In this document: positions 12,301 to 18,431 of the stretch, in pieces
How the letters are laid out: each line of letters opens with the position of its first letter
Position numbering within the stretch: the stretch's first letter is position 1
Source of the DNA: Streptomyces niveus
GTDB taxonomy: Bacteria > Actinomycetota > Actinomycetes > Streptomycetales > Streptomycetaceae
Direction: 5' to 3'
Assembly (NCBI RefSeq): GCF_002009175.1
Contig: NZ_CP018047.1
Coordinates: 682,001-746,000 of the forward strand
Length of the DNA stretch: 64,000 nucleotides
The notes under the pieces: model-generated
What the model saw: the letters and a program-made list of their open reading frames with translations, nothing else
The model's database searches: none
What the model was told of the DNA's origin: nothing
Made by a program: the position numbers and the translations under genes

Positions 12301-12912
12301 TCCACGGTCTTCGGGTACTTCCCGCCGTCGGCCTTCGACCAGCAGCAGGGTCTCACCGTGTCGGCCCGGGACCGGGCGCGTCTGGACGAGCCCTGCGACC
12401 GGGTGGTCGATCTGACCGCCCGGCCCGCTCGTTACTGCGCCGGCGAGCCCCGGCTGCCGGGCCCCATGCTGCTGATGCTCGACCGGATCACCGGCTGCTG
12501 GCCGGACGGGGGCGGCATGGGGCTCGGGCGGCTGCGGTCGGAGAAGGACGTGGTCGCGGACGAGTGGTTCTTCCGGGCCCATTTCTTCCAGGATCCGGTG
12601 CAGCCGGGGTCGTTGGGTGTCGAGGCCATGTGCCAGCTGCTCCAGTACCACCTGCTTGAGCGGGGCGCGGCGGACGGCGTTCCGTACCCCCGGTTCGAGC
12701 CGGTGCTGCCGGGCCGTGAGACGGCCTGGACCTACCGCGGCCAGATCACCCCGGCGAACCGGCTGATCCGGGTGGACATGGACATCGTGGAGAGCGGCAC
12801 GGACGGGCGGGGCCCGTACGCGCTGGCGGACGCGTCGCTGTGGGGTGACGACATCTGCATCTACCGGGTGCGCGGGCTGGGCATGCGTGTGGTGTCCGAC
12901 GCGGCTGTCTGA
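6328..12912 (+). CDS. PfaC-like synthase, KS-KS0(CLF-like)-AT-FabA-type DH pair (2194 aa)
   Basis: Partner of the preceding synthase. The ATG at 6328 opens MEFEPIAVVGRG, the canonical KS N-terminus; the open frame reaches further back but that part is non-homologous. KS1 (about 1-450) has Cys193 in LDAACASS. A second KS-like domain (about 460-850) has Glu636 where the Cys should be, so it is a chain-length-factor-like, non-condensing domain. An AT-like domain follows with GYSSGES (Ser962, His replaced by Tyr). The C-terminal third (about 1385-2194) holds four FabA-like hotdog folds. The second and fourth carry the histidine motif HF-x2-DP (His1673, His2085); the first and third lack it. They probably form two double-hotdog dehydratase/isomerases. 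No phosphopantetheinyl transferase domain is visible, so ACP activation must come from elsewhere. Confidence 0.92.
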   Translation: MEFEPIAVVGRGCVLPDALDPDTFWDNIAAGRTSLSAVPEDRWRLPRRWAMGSVDDHLDRTWTDVGGYVRGFESVFDPSGFRIAPERILSLDPLFHWVMYGVRQALTEAGREGLLPRTGLVLGNLSYPTPTGAVLAEHIWLSAQRAPLCDALMTGERRRRPDALNRFSSGLPARLAARALGLGAGAWSLDAACASSLYAVKLACDRLHDGTADLMVAGAVSRADPLFLHVGFCGLSATSRTGRSRPFHRDADGLVHGEGAGFVALMRLSEARAAHVPVLGVIRGVGLSNDGRGAGLISPSEEGQIRAMRLAYDAAGVAPETVSLVECHATGTPVGDAVEARGMARVFGTGDDVPIGSVKSNVGHLLASAGVAGLLKVLGALRTGVRPATLGAERPLEALAGTPLRVLTEPEPWSGPRRAAVSAFGFGGTNAHLVVDLPDGDPVSAVRRPSRPAAAMAAPIAVTAPTGVREAPGARTPVAIVALGARVGDGTCTEDFRRAVLGGERRGPATGVTVELTDLCFPPVGLERTVRHQLLVLEAAREAVRSVSLPRERTMVVVGMGVDPEVARAGGRWRVPHWLERAGLAATPESVDLARDTFLPPVTAEGVVGTLPNLVANRISTQLDLAGPGFAVSAEEASGLVALELAARAVRSGEVDAALVGATDLSCEEVHRSALRELGREDEPGDAAVVLVLKSLDSARRDGDTVVALLDEDCADAPDMVIGDGADAVFDPASSFGRAHAAYGLVSVAVAALSLQHRAVPRPGLPADTAAGARTAMVAVTPLEGPTASVRLRAADARPWLRGPAPRLHVFSGADRREVLAALESGAGSDAEPGAGPARLALVADDDALPGRKEAARRWLAEGGARPADVLYRDRPVTGRTAFVYTNGSAAYAGMGHELMLALPSLGEAVRARHGAIGARLRSGAERGVLDQIWGAAELAVHHTVFTREVLGLRPDAALGYSSGESAALVALGAWPDAAGLYDATRDSGLFTTELTGELRAVRRHWERLGVEGRHWSSFLVSAPLEAVRAELAAEAAVHLMAVNAPGVCVIGGESRACAAVVARIGADRAIELDYDMAAHAPELAEIRDVWRAVHHRPTVDVPGVRFYSGATGESYRPTAELAAEALTAQGLNTIDFAATVERAWADGVRVFVEHGPRKLCTGWIKRVLGDRDHVAVALDAPGETRLRGTCLAVAELVVAGVPVHTDELFDRLAEAATEAPRPGPTVTVPVLAPPCLPPLEPAPVTLPRAPELAPVPDREAVAVPFPGVVGPRPLPDVRQAGPDERDPAAGARAAVLRQSRRVAVLHQEITAGHIEAHQRFLRMSALAVTALRSTGPVPVRPLGPTAGPSPFPVRPAPRPTFSPAPPPEAAPAQLLRPGPKFDRAQLEHLATREISTLFGPRFAEQDAYAVQTRMPGPPMLFADRVTGIDAVPAALVAPGPVRTDGMIWTETDVRPDSWYLDSTGRMPAGMLIEAGQADLLLLSWLGVDLLNRGERAYRLLGCEVTYHGGPPEAGDILRYEIHIDGHAEHDGVRLAFFHYDCYVDGELRLSIREGQAGFFTPEELAGSGGVRWDPAERAPGDDLPLDPPAVRCERTRFDTDLVRALAQGRPADCFGPGWEATAAHVRPPRLDDGRLRLIDEVTAFDPAGGPWGRGYLRAETPLSPDDWFFEGHFKNDPCMPGTLMLQGGLQAMAFYLTAMGFTVNRDGWRFEPVDGHPCTTMCRGQATPVSRRVVYEVFVRAVSAGPVPTLYADVLGSVDGARAFLGRDVALRLVPDWPLSHWRGSGPPVVQGSGTPVPLPLLGGLAGHEETKPVATAADGLPFDYASLLACAWGRPSEAFGTAYEPFDGTRKVARLPGPPYHFMSRIVSVDGPQGGMREGSGVVAEYDVPARAWYFEQSGGRTMPFAVLMEIALQPCGWLASYVGSALTTGADLLFRNLDGAGTVTGEVTPATGTVRTHAELTRVSRSGDMIIESFRVRCTADGVPLFELSTVFGYFPPSAFDQQQGLTVSARDRARLDEPCDRVVDLTARPARYCAGEPRLPGPMLLMLDRITGCWPDGGGMGLGRLRSEKDVVADEWFFRAHFFQDPVQPGSLGVEAMCQLLQYHLLERGAADGVPYPRFEPVLPGRETAWTYRGQITPANRLIRVDMDIVESGTDGRGPYALADASLWGDDICIYRVRGLGMRVVSDAAV

Positions 12913-12995
12913 CCCTCACCCGTGCGTGGGGCGATGAACGAGGAACGGGCGCAACCCGCTGGCGTTCGGAGCGGAGATCAGGGAGGCTCGCGCTC

Positions 12996-13379
12996 ATGGT
13001 CTCGGTATTGCAGAACGTGGCGATCGACTGTGCGGATGCCTATGAGCTGGCCCGCTTCTGGAGCGGTGTGACAGGGCGCCCGCTGCATCCGGAGGACGGG
13101 CCGGGCGCCAGGGAGACTCAGGTGCTGCTGGCGGAGGGCCCGGTGCTGCACTTCAACCAGGTGCCCGAGAGCAAGACGATCAAGAATCGGATCCATCTGT
13201 GTCTGCGCCCCGAGACCTCGCGCGACGAGGAGGTGGAGCGGCTGCTGGGGCTCGGAGCCTCCTTTGTCGCCGATCACCGGAACCCCGACGGATCGGGCTG
13301 GGCGATCCTCGCCGATCCCGAAGGCAATGAGTTCTGCGTACTGCGCAGTGAGTCCGACCGGGCCGCGGCGCATTCCTGA
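12996..13379 (+). CDS. VOC (glyoxalase-like) family protein, 127 aa
   Basis: A small cytosolic protein of the vicinal-oxygen-chelate superfamily. It has the two halves of a betaalphabetabetabeta fold: MVSVLQNVAIDCADAYELARF at the start (first helix after the NVAID strand) and WAILADPEGNEFCVL near the end, the typical closing strand with its metal-ligand Glu. Length fits a single Glyoxalase-like domain. A GGGAGG-like ribosome site (cagggagg) lies 9 bases before the ATG. It follows the lipid synthase after 83 bases on the same strand, but nothing links it to that pathway. Substrate unknown; many relatives are of unknown function or act in antibiotic or aldehyde detoxification. Confidence 0.85.
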   Translation: MVSVLQNVAIDCADAYELARFWSGVTGRPLHPEDGPGARETQVLLAEGPVLHFNQVPESKTIKNRIHLCLRPETSRDEEVERLLGLGASFVADHRNPDGSGWAILADPEGNEFCVLRSESDRAAAHS

Positions 13380-13419
13380 GTCCCGCGCGCCGTCCTGACC
13401 GGTTTCCCCTGCCGGCCGG

Positions 13420-14028
13420 TCAGCCGCGGGGGCCGTTCCCGTCGTGGTAGCCGAGTTCGAGGTAACGGGCTCGGGTGCGCCAGGTGCCGAGGTCGGGCGT
13501 GTTGCCCAGGACGTCGTGCCAGGGGTGGCCGCCGCCGTCCGGAGAGTCCTCCGCGTCGTGGGCGAGCGACGGAGGGCCGGGTTGCCCGGCCCAGAGCCGT
13601 ACTCCCGACCGCGCCTCGGACTCGCGGACCGGCTCCCACCGGCCCACCGAGAACATCCCGGCGAGCTGGTGCATGGCGACGAAGGAGGCCACGCCTTCCT
13701 CGGGGTCCGTGCGGTCCGCGCGTTCGGTGAGGGCGTGCCACAGGATGTACATGTTCGGCGGCCGCACCCGGGGCCGGAAGCAGTACACGAGCCGCTCCAT
13801 CCGGATCGAACCGATACGCGGCAGCTGTACGCGGGTGAGCGGGACGACCTCGCGCTCGCCGCCGGTCCAGGTCAGCGTCTCGTTGCGGCCCCGGTAGCCG
13901 GGCTCGCTGAAGACCGTGACATGGAGCCATTCCCTGCGATCGGGCCGGCGGTTGTGCAGCACGCCGGCGCCGGCGACGGCGCCCACGGAGGCCAGGCCCG
14001 CCAGGAGGATTCCGGTCTTGCGCTTCAT
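13420..14028 (-). CDS. Hypothetical membrane-anchored or secreted protein, 202 aa
   Basis: The ATG at 14028 gives MKRKTGILLAGLASVGAVAGAGVL, a short basic N-terminus with one hydrophobic segment, so a signal peptide or membrane anchor is likely. A GTG four codons upstream is possible but places the GAGG site inside the gene. The rest is soluble with many aromatic and charged residues (ILWHALTERAD, AMHQLAGMFSVGRWEP) and matches no family I recognise. It is convergent with the VOC gene, 40 bases apart, and divergent from the reductase at 14285. Codon use is typical of the genome, so it is probably a real gene. Confidence 0.6.
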   Translation of the reverse strand: MKRKTGILLAGLASVGAVAGAGVLHNRRPDRREWLHVTVFSEPGYRGRNETLTWTGGEREVVPLTRVQLPRIGSIRMERLVYCFRPRVRPPNMYILWHALTERADRTDPEEGVASFVAMHQLAGMFSVGRWEPVRESEARSGVRLWAGQPGPPSLAHDAEDSPDGGGHPWHDVLGNTPDLGTWRTRARYLELGYHDGNGPRG

Positions 14029-14040
14029 CGGGGCGCGCAC

Positions 14041-14284
14041 CTCGCTTCTGACGGGACGGACGCCTCCATCATGCGCCGCCGACGGTCCGTTGAACCACCG
14101 TCAGGCCGGCCAGTGCGAGCCGGCGTCCGAGGCTGTCGAGCGCGTCCGCGAGGGCGGCGGCCCGGTGGACGCCGGGGTTCTCAGGCGCCGTACGGCCCCG
14201 GAGAAGATGCGCGCGGGATGTCGATCCGGGCAGGCTCTGTACGACGTAGAGGTGAGAGCGACACCAACACGAGAGGTGAAAGCC
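14041..14284. other. Divergent intergenic region with possible gene remnant
   Basis: This gap serves the divergent genes at 14028 and 14285. On the minus strand, about 14200 down to the TGA at 14069-14071, one frame reads TAPENPGVHRAAALADALDS and on to VVQRTVGGA with strongly G/C-ending codons. That looks like the C-terminal 40 residues of a lost gene, but it has no start or ribosome site of its own. The evidence is codon use only. Confidence 0.25.
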
Positions 14285-14923
14285 ATGCCCAAGGTCCGCG
14301 TGCACAACGTGACGATCTCCCTCGACGGCTTCGCGGCCGGCCCGAACCAGCGGCTGGACGCCCCGTTCGGCGACGGCGTCGGCTGGGGCGACGACCTGCA
14401 CAGCTGGTTCATGTCCGCGACGAAGGACGCCGCCGCGGGGAGGACGGGTACCGATGTGGAGTACTTCGTCCGCGGCGACCGGAACATCGGCGCGACGATC
14501 ATGGGGCGGAACATGTTCGGGCCGCAGCGCGGGGCGTGGGAGGACGAGTCCTGGCAGGGCTGGTGGGGCGACAACCCGCCCTACCACCACGACGTCTTCG
14601 TGCACACCCACCATCTGCGCCCGGCGCTGGAGATGAACGGCGGAACCACCTTCCACTTCACCGACGAGCCGCTGGAGACGGTGCTTCGGCGCGCGTTCGA
14701 CGCCGCGGACGGCAAGGACGTACGGATCGGCGGCGGGGCGGCGGTCATCCGGCAGTATCTGCGCGCCGGGCTGATCGACGAGCTCCACCTGGCGATCGCG
14801 CCGATCCTCATCGGGCGCGGGGAACGGGTGCTCGACAACCTGGGCGAAGGGATCGACGGCTACCGGGTGTCGGAGCTGGTCAGCTCACCGAACGTCACGC
14901 ACGCGACACTGGTCCGCCGCTGA
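14285..14923 (+). CDS. Dihydrofolate-reductase-family (RibD C-terminal) protein, 212 aa
   Basis: Member of the DHFR/RibD-C reductase family, NADPH-binding cytosolic proteins. Seen: N-terminal strand VRVHNVTISLDGFAAGP (the family start V-x-S-L-D-G-x-x-A), TIMGRNMFGP (substrate/NADPH pocket) and DVRIGGGAAVIRQYLRAGLIDE, the glycine loop that binds NADPH phosphate, followed by LHLAIAPILIGRGERVL. The ATG at 14285 is preceded by GAGAGGTGAAAGCC, a good ribosome site, although the frame is open further upstream. Length of about 210 fits the yyaP/yqjY-like subgroup. The substrate is unknown; folate itself is unlikely because the classical DHFR residues are absent. Confidence 0.9.
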   Translation: MPKVRVHNVTISLDGFAAGPNQRLDAPFGDGVGWGDDLHSWFMSATKDAAAGRTGTDVEYFVRGDRNIGATIMGRNMFGPQRGAWEDESWQGWWGDNPPYHHDVFVHTHHLRPALEMNGGTTFHFTDEPLETVLRRAFDAADGKDVRIGGGAAVIRQYLRAGLIDELHLAIAPILIGRGERVLDNLGEGIDGYRVSELVSSPNVTHATLVRR

Positions 14924-14992
14924 AACCCACACCGGAGGCGCGGTCAGGCGAGAGGGCGTGAAGGTCCGTCGATCACCGGCACACTGGTCGGT

Positions 14993-15250
14993 GTGAAGCT
15001 TCCCCGCGTGAACTGCGCTGTCTGCCACCGTGCGATCGCTGCCGGGCCGGTCGCCGGCCGGCTGAGGAGGGGCCGCGTCTGGCGGCACGACGCCCCGGGC
15101 GCGCGCCGCGACCCGGACGGCTCTCTGGTGTCGTGCCCCGGGTCCCTCGCCCTCGTGGATCTCCCGATGCCCGGCGAACAGCCCTTGTTCGACCTGCCGA
15201 AGCCCCGGCCCGAGGAGGCCGAGGAAGACCCGGTTCTGTTCGTCATCTAG
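14993..15250 (+). CDS. Small cysteine-containing hypothetical protein, 85 aa
   Basis: Encodes MKLPRVNCAVCHRAIAAGPV, with a CxxC pair at residues 8-11 and one further cysteine near residue 48 (LVSCPGSL), suggesting a small metal-binding or redox site. The C-terminal half is acidic and Pro-rich. The start was chosen at 14993 because it gives the Cys pair near the N-terminus; a GTG or upstream start is possible. No function is known to me. A strong hairpin follows its stop. Confidence 0.55.
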   Translation: MKLPRVNCAVCHRAIAAGPVAGRLRRGRVWRHDAPGARRDPDGSLVSCPGSLALVDLPMPGEQPLFDLPKPRPEEAEEDPVLFVI

Positions 15251-15260
15251 TCCCAGTCGT

Positions 15261-15298
15261 CAACACCCGCCCAACACCCGAGCGTCGGGCGGGTGTTG
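15261..15298. terminator. Bidirectional hairpin between convergent genes
   Basis: An 11-base perfect inverted repeat (CAACACCCGCC at 15261-15271 and its complement at 15288-15298) separates two converging genes and ends two bases before the stop of the SRPBCC gene. A second CAACACCCG copy in the loop at 15272 can pair alternatively with the right arm. Confidence 0.75.
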
Positions 15299-15299
15299 A

Positions 15300-16253
15300 T
15301 CACCTTCGCTCTTCAACCTCCTCGTCGGGCTCCTCCTCGTCCTCCTCTTCCTCTTCTTCGTCGTAGTCGTCGTCGGCTTCGCCCTCGGGCTCCTCCGGCT
15401 CCTCGTCGTCCTCTTCCTCTTCTTCCGGTTCGTCGTCCTCAAGCCCTTCCTCGTGGCTCCGGACGACTTCGCCCTCGCGGATCTCGCCGCGCCAGCCTTC
15501 GACGTCCTCGTCGTCGGTGAGTGTGGCGTAACGCTGGAAGTGCTTCAGGTCCAGGCGCAGTCGGCGTCCCTGGGCCCGCCAGATGTTGCCGGTCTTCTCG
15601 AAGAATCCGGACGGGGTGTATTCGACGACGGCGACGATGCGGGTCAGGCTCGGGGCCAGTTCGTGGAAGGTGATGGCGCCGTGCGTCGTTCCCTGGGCGC
15701 CCTCGGATGTCCAGACGATGCGGTCGTCGGGTACCTGTTCCTGGACCGTGGCCTTCCAACTGCGGTTGGAGAAAGCGACCTTGAGCTTCCAGTCGCTCTC
15801 GATCTCGTCCGACTGGGACACATCGGTGACACCCTTGGCGAAGGAGTTGAACTCCTCTATCTCGGTCCATCGGTCGTAGACCGTACGCAGCGGCTTTCCG
15901 ACGTCGATGGCTTCGATGATGTTGGTCACCTTGGGGCTGCCGGATTTCCCGTCGCCGCCGCCGAAGGCGCTCTTGACCGAATCCACGGCCTTGTCCTTCA
16001 TCGAGCCGGCTTTCTCGCCGACCAGGGCCTTGACCGGGTTCTCGCCGCCGAGCACCCGCTTTCCGACGCCGAGGATGCCGTCGGCCCCGCCTCCGTCGGC
16101 GCCGTCCCCGAGGCCCTGCGCGAGGTCGGTGAGTTTCCCGCCGGCGGAGTCCAGCAGCCGCTGTCCCCGGGCCCCGACGTAGGCGGACAGCTGCTCCTTG
16201 ACCTTGTCCAGGCCGGAAGTGCTCATGTCCTTGGCTTTGTCCTGTCTGGCCAT
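15300..16253 (-). CDS. SRPBCC protein of the gas-vesicle island (GvpZ-like), 317 aa
   Basis: Three parts are visible. Residues 1-100 are amphipathic and Gly/Lys-rich (GLDKVKEQLSAYVG, KALVGEKAGSMKDKAVD). Residues about 105-255 form a START/polyketide-cyclase-like domain (VTNIIEAIDVGKPLRTVYDRW, EIEEFNSFAKGV, ITFHELAP, RIVAVVEYTPSGFFEKTGNI). The last 50 residues are almost pure Asp/Glu. Streptomyces gvp clusters carry an SRPBCC gene often called gvpZ, recalled from memory. ATG 16253 has GGAGGT 7 bases upstream and starts 5 bases after the upstream gene's stop, so it is in one operon with the two genes before it. A role in vesicle assembly or lipid binding is inferred from context only. Confidence 0.8.
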   Translation of the reverse strand: MARQDKAKDMSTSGLDKVKEQLSAYVGARGQRLLDSAGGKLTDLAQGLGDGADGGGADGILGVGKRVLGGENPVKALVGEKAGSMKDKAVDSVKSAFGGGDGKSGSPKVTNIIEAIDVGKPLRTVYDRWTEIEEFNSFAKGVTDVSQSDEIESDWKLKVAFSNRSWKATVQEQVPDDRIVWTSEGAQGTTHGAITFHELAPSLTRIVAVVEYTPSGFFEKTGNIWRAQGRRLRLDLKHFQRYATLTDDEDVEGWRGEIREGEVVRSHEEGLEDDEPEEEEEDDEEPEEPEGEADDDYDEEEEEEDEEEPDEEVEERR

Positions 16254-16258
16254 GAGAG

Positions 16259-16855
16259 TTACCTCCTCCGGCTGTCGCGGTGCCCGGACTTCTTCGCGGC
16301 GGACTTCTTCGCCGCCGTCTTCTTCTTGGCGGGCGCCTTCTTCGCAGGTGCCTTCTTGGCCGCGGTCTTCTTGGCGGGCGCCTTCTTCGCCGCAGGACGT
16401 TTCGCAGTACGGCGGCGGGGACGCTCCTCTTCCTCCTCCTCGCCTTCGTCTGCCTCGGGTTCTTCGTCCCTGGGCTCGTCCTCCTCCTCGAACTCCTCCT
16501 CGTCTTCCTCTTCTTCCTCCTCCTCGTCCTCTTCGATCGGCACTTCGAGCAGTGCTTCGGTCCGCTGCTGGAGCGCGTCGGCGACCGCTTCGAGGCGACG
16601 GTTCGCCGTCGCTGAGAGCGCCGAGCGCCCGGCCTCCAGTACTTCACCCCGTGCCTGCTCCACCAGCGGCCCCACCGTTGGGTTCTCCGCCAGCTTGCGC
16701 ATCGCCAGAATGGCCAACTCCCTTGGATTCATTGGTAGTTGCGCTCCGGCGACAAGGGGAGCGAGGCCTAGCGCCAGCTTCCCCTTCTTGGTCCGGCCAA
16801 GGACGTACCCTGCCGCCACAGCGGCGGCGAGACAGACTTTCTTGCTGTTCTCCAT
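16259..16855 (-). CDS. Gas-vesicle-associated protein with acidic stretch and Lys/Ala tail (GvpY-like), 198 aa
   Basis: Modular low-complexity protein. Residues about 8-40 contain hydrophobic segments (AAAVAAGYVLGRTKKGK, LALGLAPLVAG), so membrane or vesicle-surface association is plausible. Residues 45-105 are a helical region (LAILAMRKLAENPTVGPLVEQ). Then comes a run of about 50 mostly Asp/Glu residues and a C-terminal tail of about 50 residues built from AAKK and APAKK units, as in histone H1-like or HU-tail proteins. Such genes sit next to gvp operons in Streptomyces and are sometimes misnamed DNA primase. It is operonic with the SRPBCC gene. Function unknown; opposite charges in one chain suggest self-association or scaffold behaviour. 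Confidence 0.75.
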   Translation of the reverse strand: MENSKKVCLAAAVAAGYVLGRTKKGKLALGLAPLVAGAQLPMNPRELAILAMRKLAENPTVGPLVEQARGEVLEAGRSALSATANRRLEAVADALQQRTEALLEVPIEEDEEEEEEEDEEEFEEEDEPRDEEPEADEGEEEEEERPRRRTAKRPAAKKAPAKKTAAKKAPAKKAPAKKKTAAKKSAAKKSGHRDSRRR

Positions 16856-16947
16856 AGGTGCCTCGCATTGCTGGGAGGACGCACCGCGTGCCCTTCGGGC
16901 GACGGCGGCGGAACGGGTGGAACGGAGTGAACGGCCTTGACGCGCCG

Positions 16948-17409
16948 TTACTGGACCCGGTCGCTACGGCGGCCGCCGTCCTCGCCCTCGTCGTCCGATC
17001 CGGGCAGGTGGACGTCGAGCACGTTGATGTTGATCTCGACGACTTCCAGACCCGTCATCGTCTCCACCGCGTCCGTCACACGCGTGCGTATGTCCTTCGC
17101 GTCTTCCGCGATCGGTTCGCCGTACTCCACGATGACGTCCACGTCGACCGCGGTCTGTGTCTCGCCGACCTCGACCTTGACTCCCCTGCTGGGGTCGGGC
17201 GCCTTGGCCATCCGGTCCCGTACTGATCCCAGGGCCCGCGAGGCGCTGCCGCCCAGTGCGTAGATTCCGTCGGACTCACGGACGGCGATGCCCGCGATGG
17301 TGGCCACGACGCTGTCGGCGATCGTGGTCGTACCGCCCGGTCCCCCGCTCTTGGCGTCCGTTTTGCTCGCAGTGGTAGAGGGGCGGCTGCTGGTGTCGGT
17401 GCTGGCCAT
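16948..17409 (-). CDS. Asp23/Gls24 family protein, 153 aa
   Basis: After about 35 disordered Ser/Thr residues comes a typical Asp23/Gls24 core: TTTIADSVVATIAGIAVRES, VKVEVGETQTAVDVDVIVEYG, then TRVTDAVETMTGLEVVEINI and NVLDVHLP. In Gram-positive bacteria these proteins line the membrane and respond to envelope stress. The ATG at 17409 is chosen because GGAGG lies 6 bases upstream; the 31 codons before it are out of homology. It heads the minus-strand half of the gas-vesicle island (92 bases before the next gene) and shares its promoter region with gvpO. Asp23 proteins near gvp genes are common in actinobacteria. Confidence 0.85.
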   Translation of the reverse strand: MASTDTSSRPSTTASKTDAKSGGPGGTTTIADSVVATIAGIAVRESDGIYALGGSASRALGSVRDRMAKAPDPSRGVKVEVGETQTAVDVDVIVEYGEPIAEDAKDIRTRVTDAVETMTGLEVVEININVLDVHLPGSDDEGEDGGRRSDRVQ

Positions 17410-17610
17410 CGAATCCTCCAGAGAAGGAGAGAGGAAATGTCTGCGAGTGGCCCTGCGACGTGGCAGCGAGCGCTGCCCGCATCGCGGTGGGCACTCACTC
17501 ATCTACTGTCCTCCGGACCTCGCCGAGCCGCCATTCGTGTGGTTTCCGGTGGCAGCCGTTCGGTCCATCACCGCATGCGGAGCCGCCACGGGGTCGGGAA
17601 GCTGGGGAAC
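17410..17610. promoter_or_regulatory. Divergent control region between asp23 and gvpO
   Basis: About 200 bases without a gene separate the two halves of the gas-vesicle island, so both promoters must lie here. A 7-base inverted repeat (GGCAGCG/CGCTGCC, 17462-17477) is visible. I could not assign clear -35/-10 hexamers. Confidence 0.5.
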
Positions 17611-17934
17611 ATGTCAGAGCAGCGTGCCGGGCGTGCCCGGACCTCCCGATCCGCCCACTCCTCCGCGGGCAAGAAGCCCCTGAGGGGAGCCGAGGAGGCG
17701 GCCGAACGCGCGTGCCGGAGCCTGGGAAAGCTGATCAGGCACCGGCCCGAAGGCGTCTCCGCGGTCTCGCGGAACGAAGACGGCTGGCACGTCGACGTCG
17801 ATGTGCTGGAGCTCCCGCGCATCCCCGACACCACCAGTCTGCTCGCCACGTACGAGGTGGACATCGATGAGGACGGCTCGCTGCTGCAGTACCGCAGAGT
17901 CCGTCGCTACCGCCGCGGTCAGGCGGACACGTGA
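17611..17934 (+). CDS. gvpO: Gas vesicle protein GvpO, 107 aa
   Basis: After a basic Ser/Arg N-terminus the chain has the GvpO core: EEAAERACRSLGKLIRHRPE, GVSAVSRNEDGWHVDVDVLE, RIPDTTSLLATYEVDIDEDG and the closing YRRVRRYRR. GvpO is required for vesicle formation in haloarchaea and is the first gene of Streptomyces gvp operons. The ATG at 17611 gives a chain of normal length; the frame is open upstream into the promoter region. Its TGA overlaps the GTG of gvpA, so the two are translationally coupled. Confidence 0.9.
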   Translation: MSEQRAGRARTSRSAHSSAGKKPLRGAEEAAERACRSLGKLIRHRPEGVSAVSRNEDGWHVDVDVLELPRIPDTTSLLATYEVDIDEDGSLLQYRRVRRYRRGQADT

Positions 17935-18428
17935 GCGTTCAGAACTGGCCCCAGATCCCGAGAGACGGTCATTCCTTGAGTACATACAGTGAGGAAGTCG
18001 TCCGCGTTCCCCGCGCCGGCACCCTCTACGACGTCCTTGAACTCATCCTCGACCGCGGCATGGTCATCGACATCTTCGTGCGGGTGTCGCTGGTCGGCAT
18101 CGAAATCCTCAAGATCGACGCGCGGATCGTCGTCGCCAGTGTCGACACCTACCTGCGGTTCGCCGAAGCCTGCAACCGGCTGGACCTGGAGAACGATTCG
18201 ACCAGCAGGACGGTGCCCGAGCTGTTCGGCGGCGGCATGACGAAGAGCGTCGGCAAGGCAGGGGCGAAGAAGGCCGCGCTTTCCGTTGGCGAGAAGGTCA
18301 AGAAGGCCGTAGGTGTCGGCGACGACGAGGACGAGGACGAGCCGGAGGAAGAGGAGCGCCCCCGCAGGTCCAAGACATCCCGTACCAGGAGCACCGAACG
18401 AACCCGACGCCGCAAGGAGGAGCGCTGA
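17931..18428 (+). CDS. gvpA: Gas vesicle structural protein GvpA with charged tail, 165 aa
   Basis: Residues about 28-90 carry the GvpA/J fold: GTLYDVLELILDRGMVIDIF, RVSLVGIEILKIDARIVVAS and VDTYLRFAEACNRLD, the amphipathic ribs of the vesicle wall. Classical GvpA stops at about 70-75 residues; this one continues with a Lys-rich stretch, an acidic block (DDEDEDEPEEEE) and an Arg-rich end. The GTG at 17931 overlaps the gvpO stop; a TTG at 17976 (LSTYSEEVVRV) is a plausible internal start closer to normal GvpA. The extension would expose charge on the vesicle surface or limit polymer growth; that is inference. Confidence 0.9.
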   Translation: MSVQNWPQIPRDGHSLSTYSEEVVRVPRAGTLYDVLELILDRGMVIDIFVRVSLVGIEILKIDARIVVASVDTYLRFAEACNRLDLENDSTSRTVPELFGGGMTKSVGKAGAKKAALSVGEKVKKAVGVGDDEDEDEPEEEERPRRSKTSRTRSTERTRRRKEER

Positions 18429-18431
18429 TCC

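Noticed and set aside
16259..16855. DNA-primase-like label sometimes given to such proteins
   Set aside because: The chain has no primase or zinc-binding motif; only low-complexity acidic and Lys/Ala segments and N-terminal hydrophobic helices are present.
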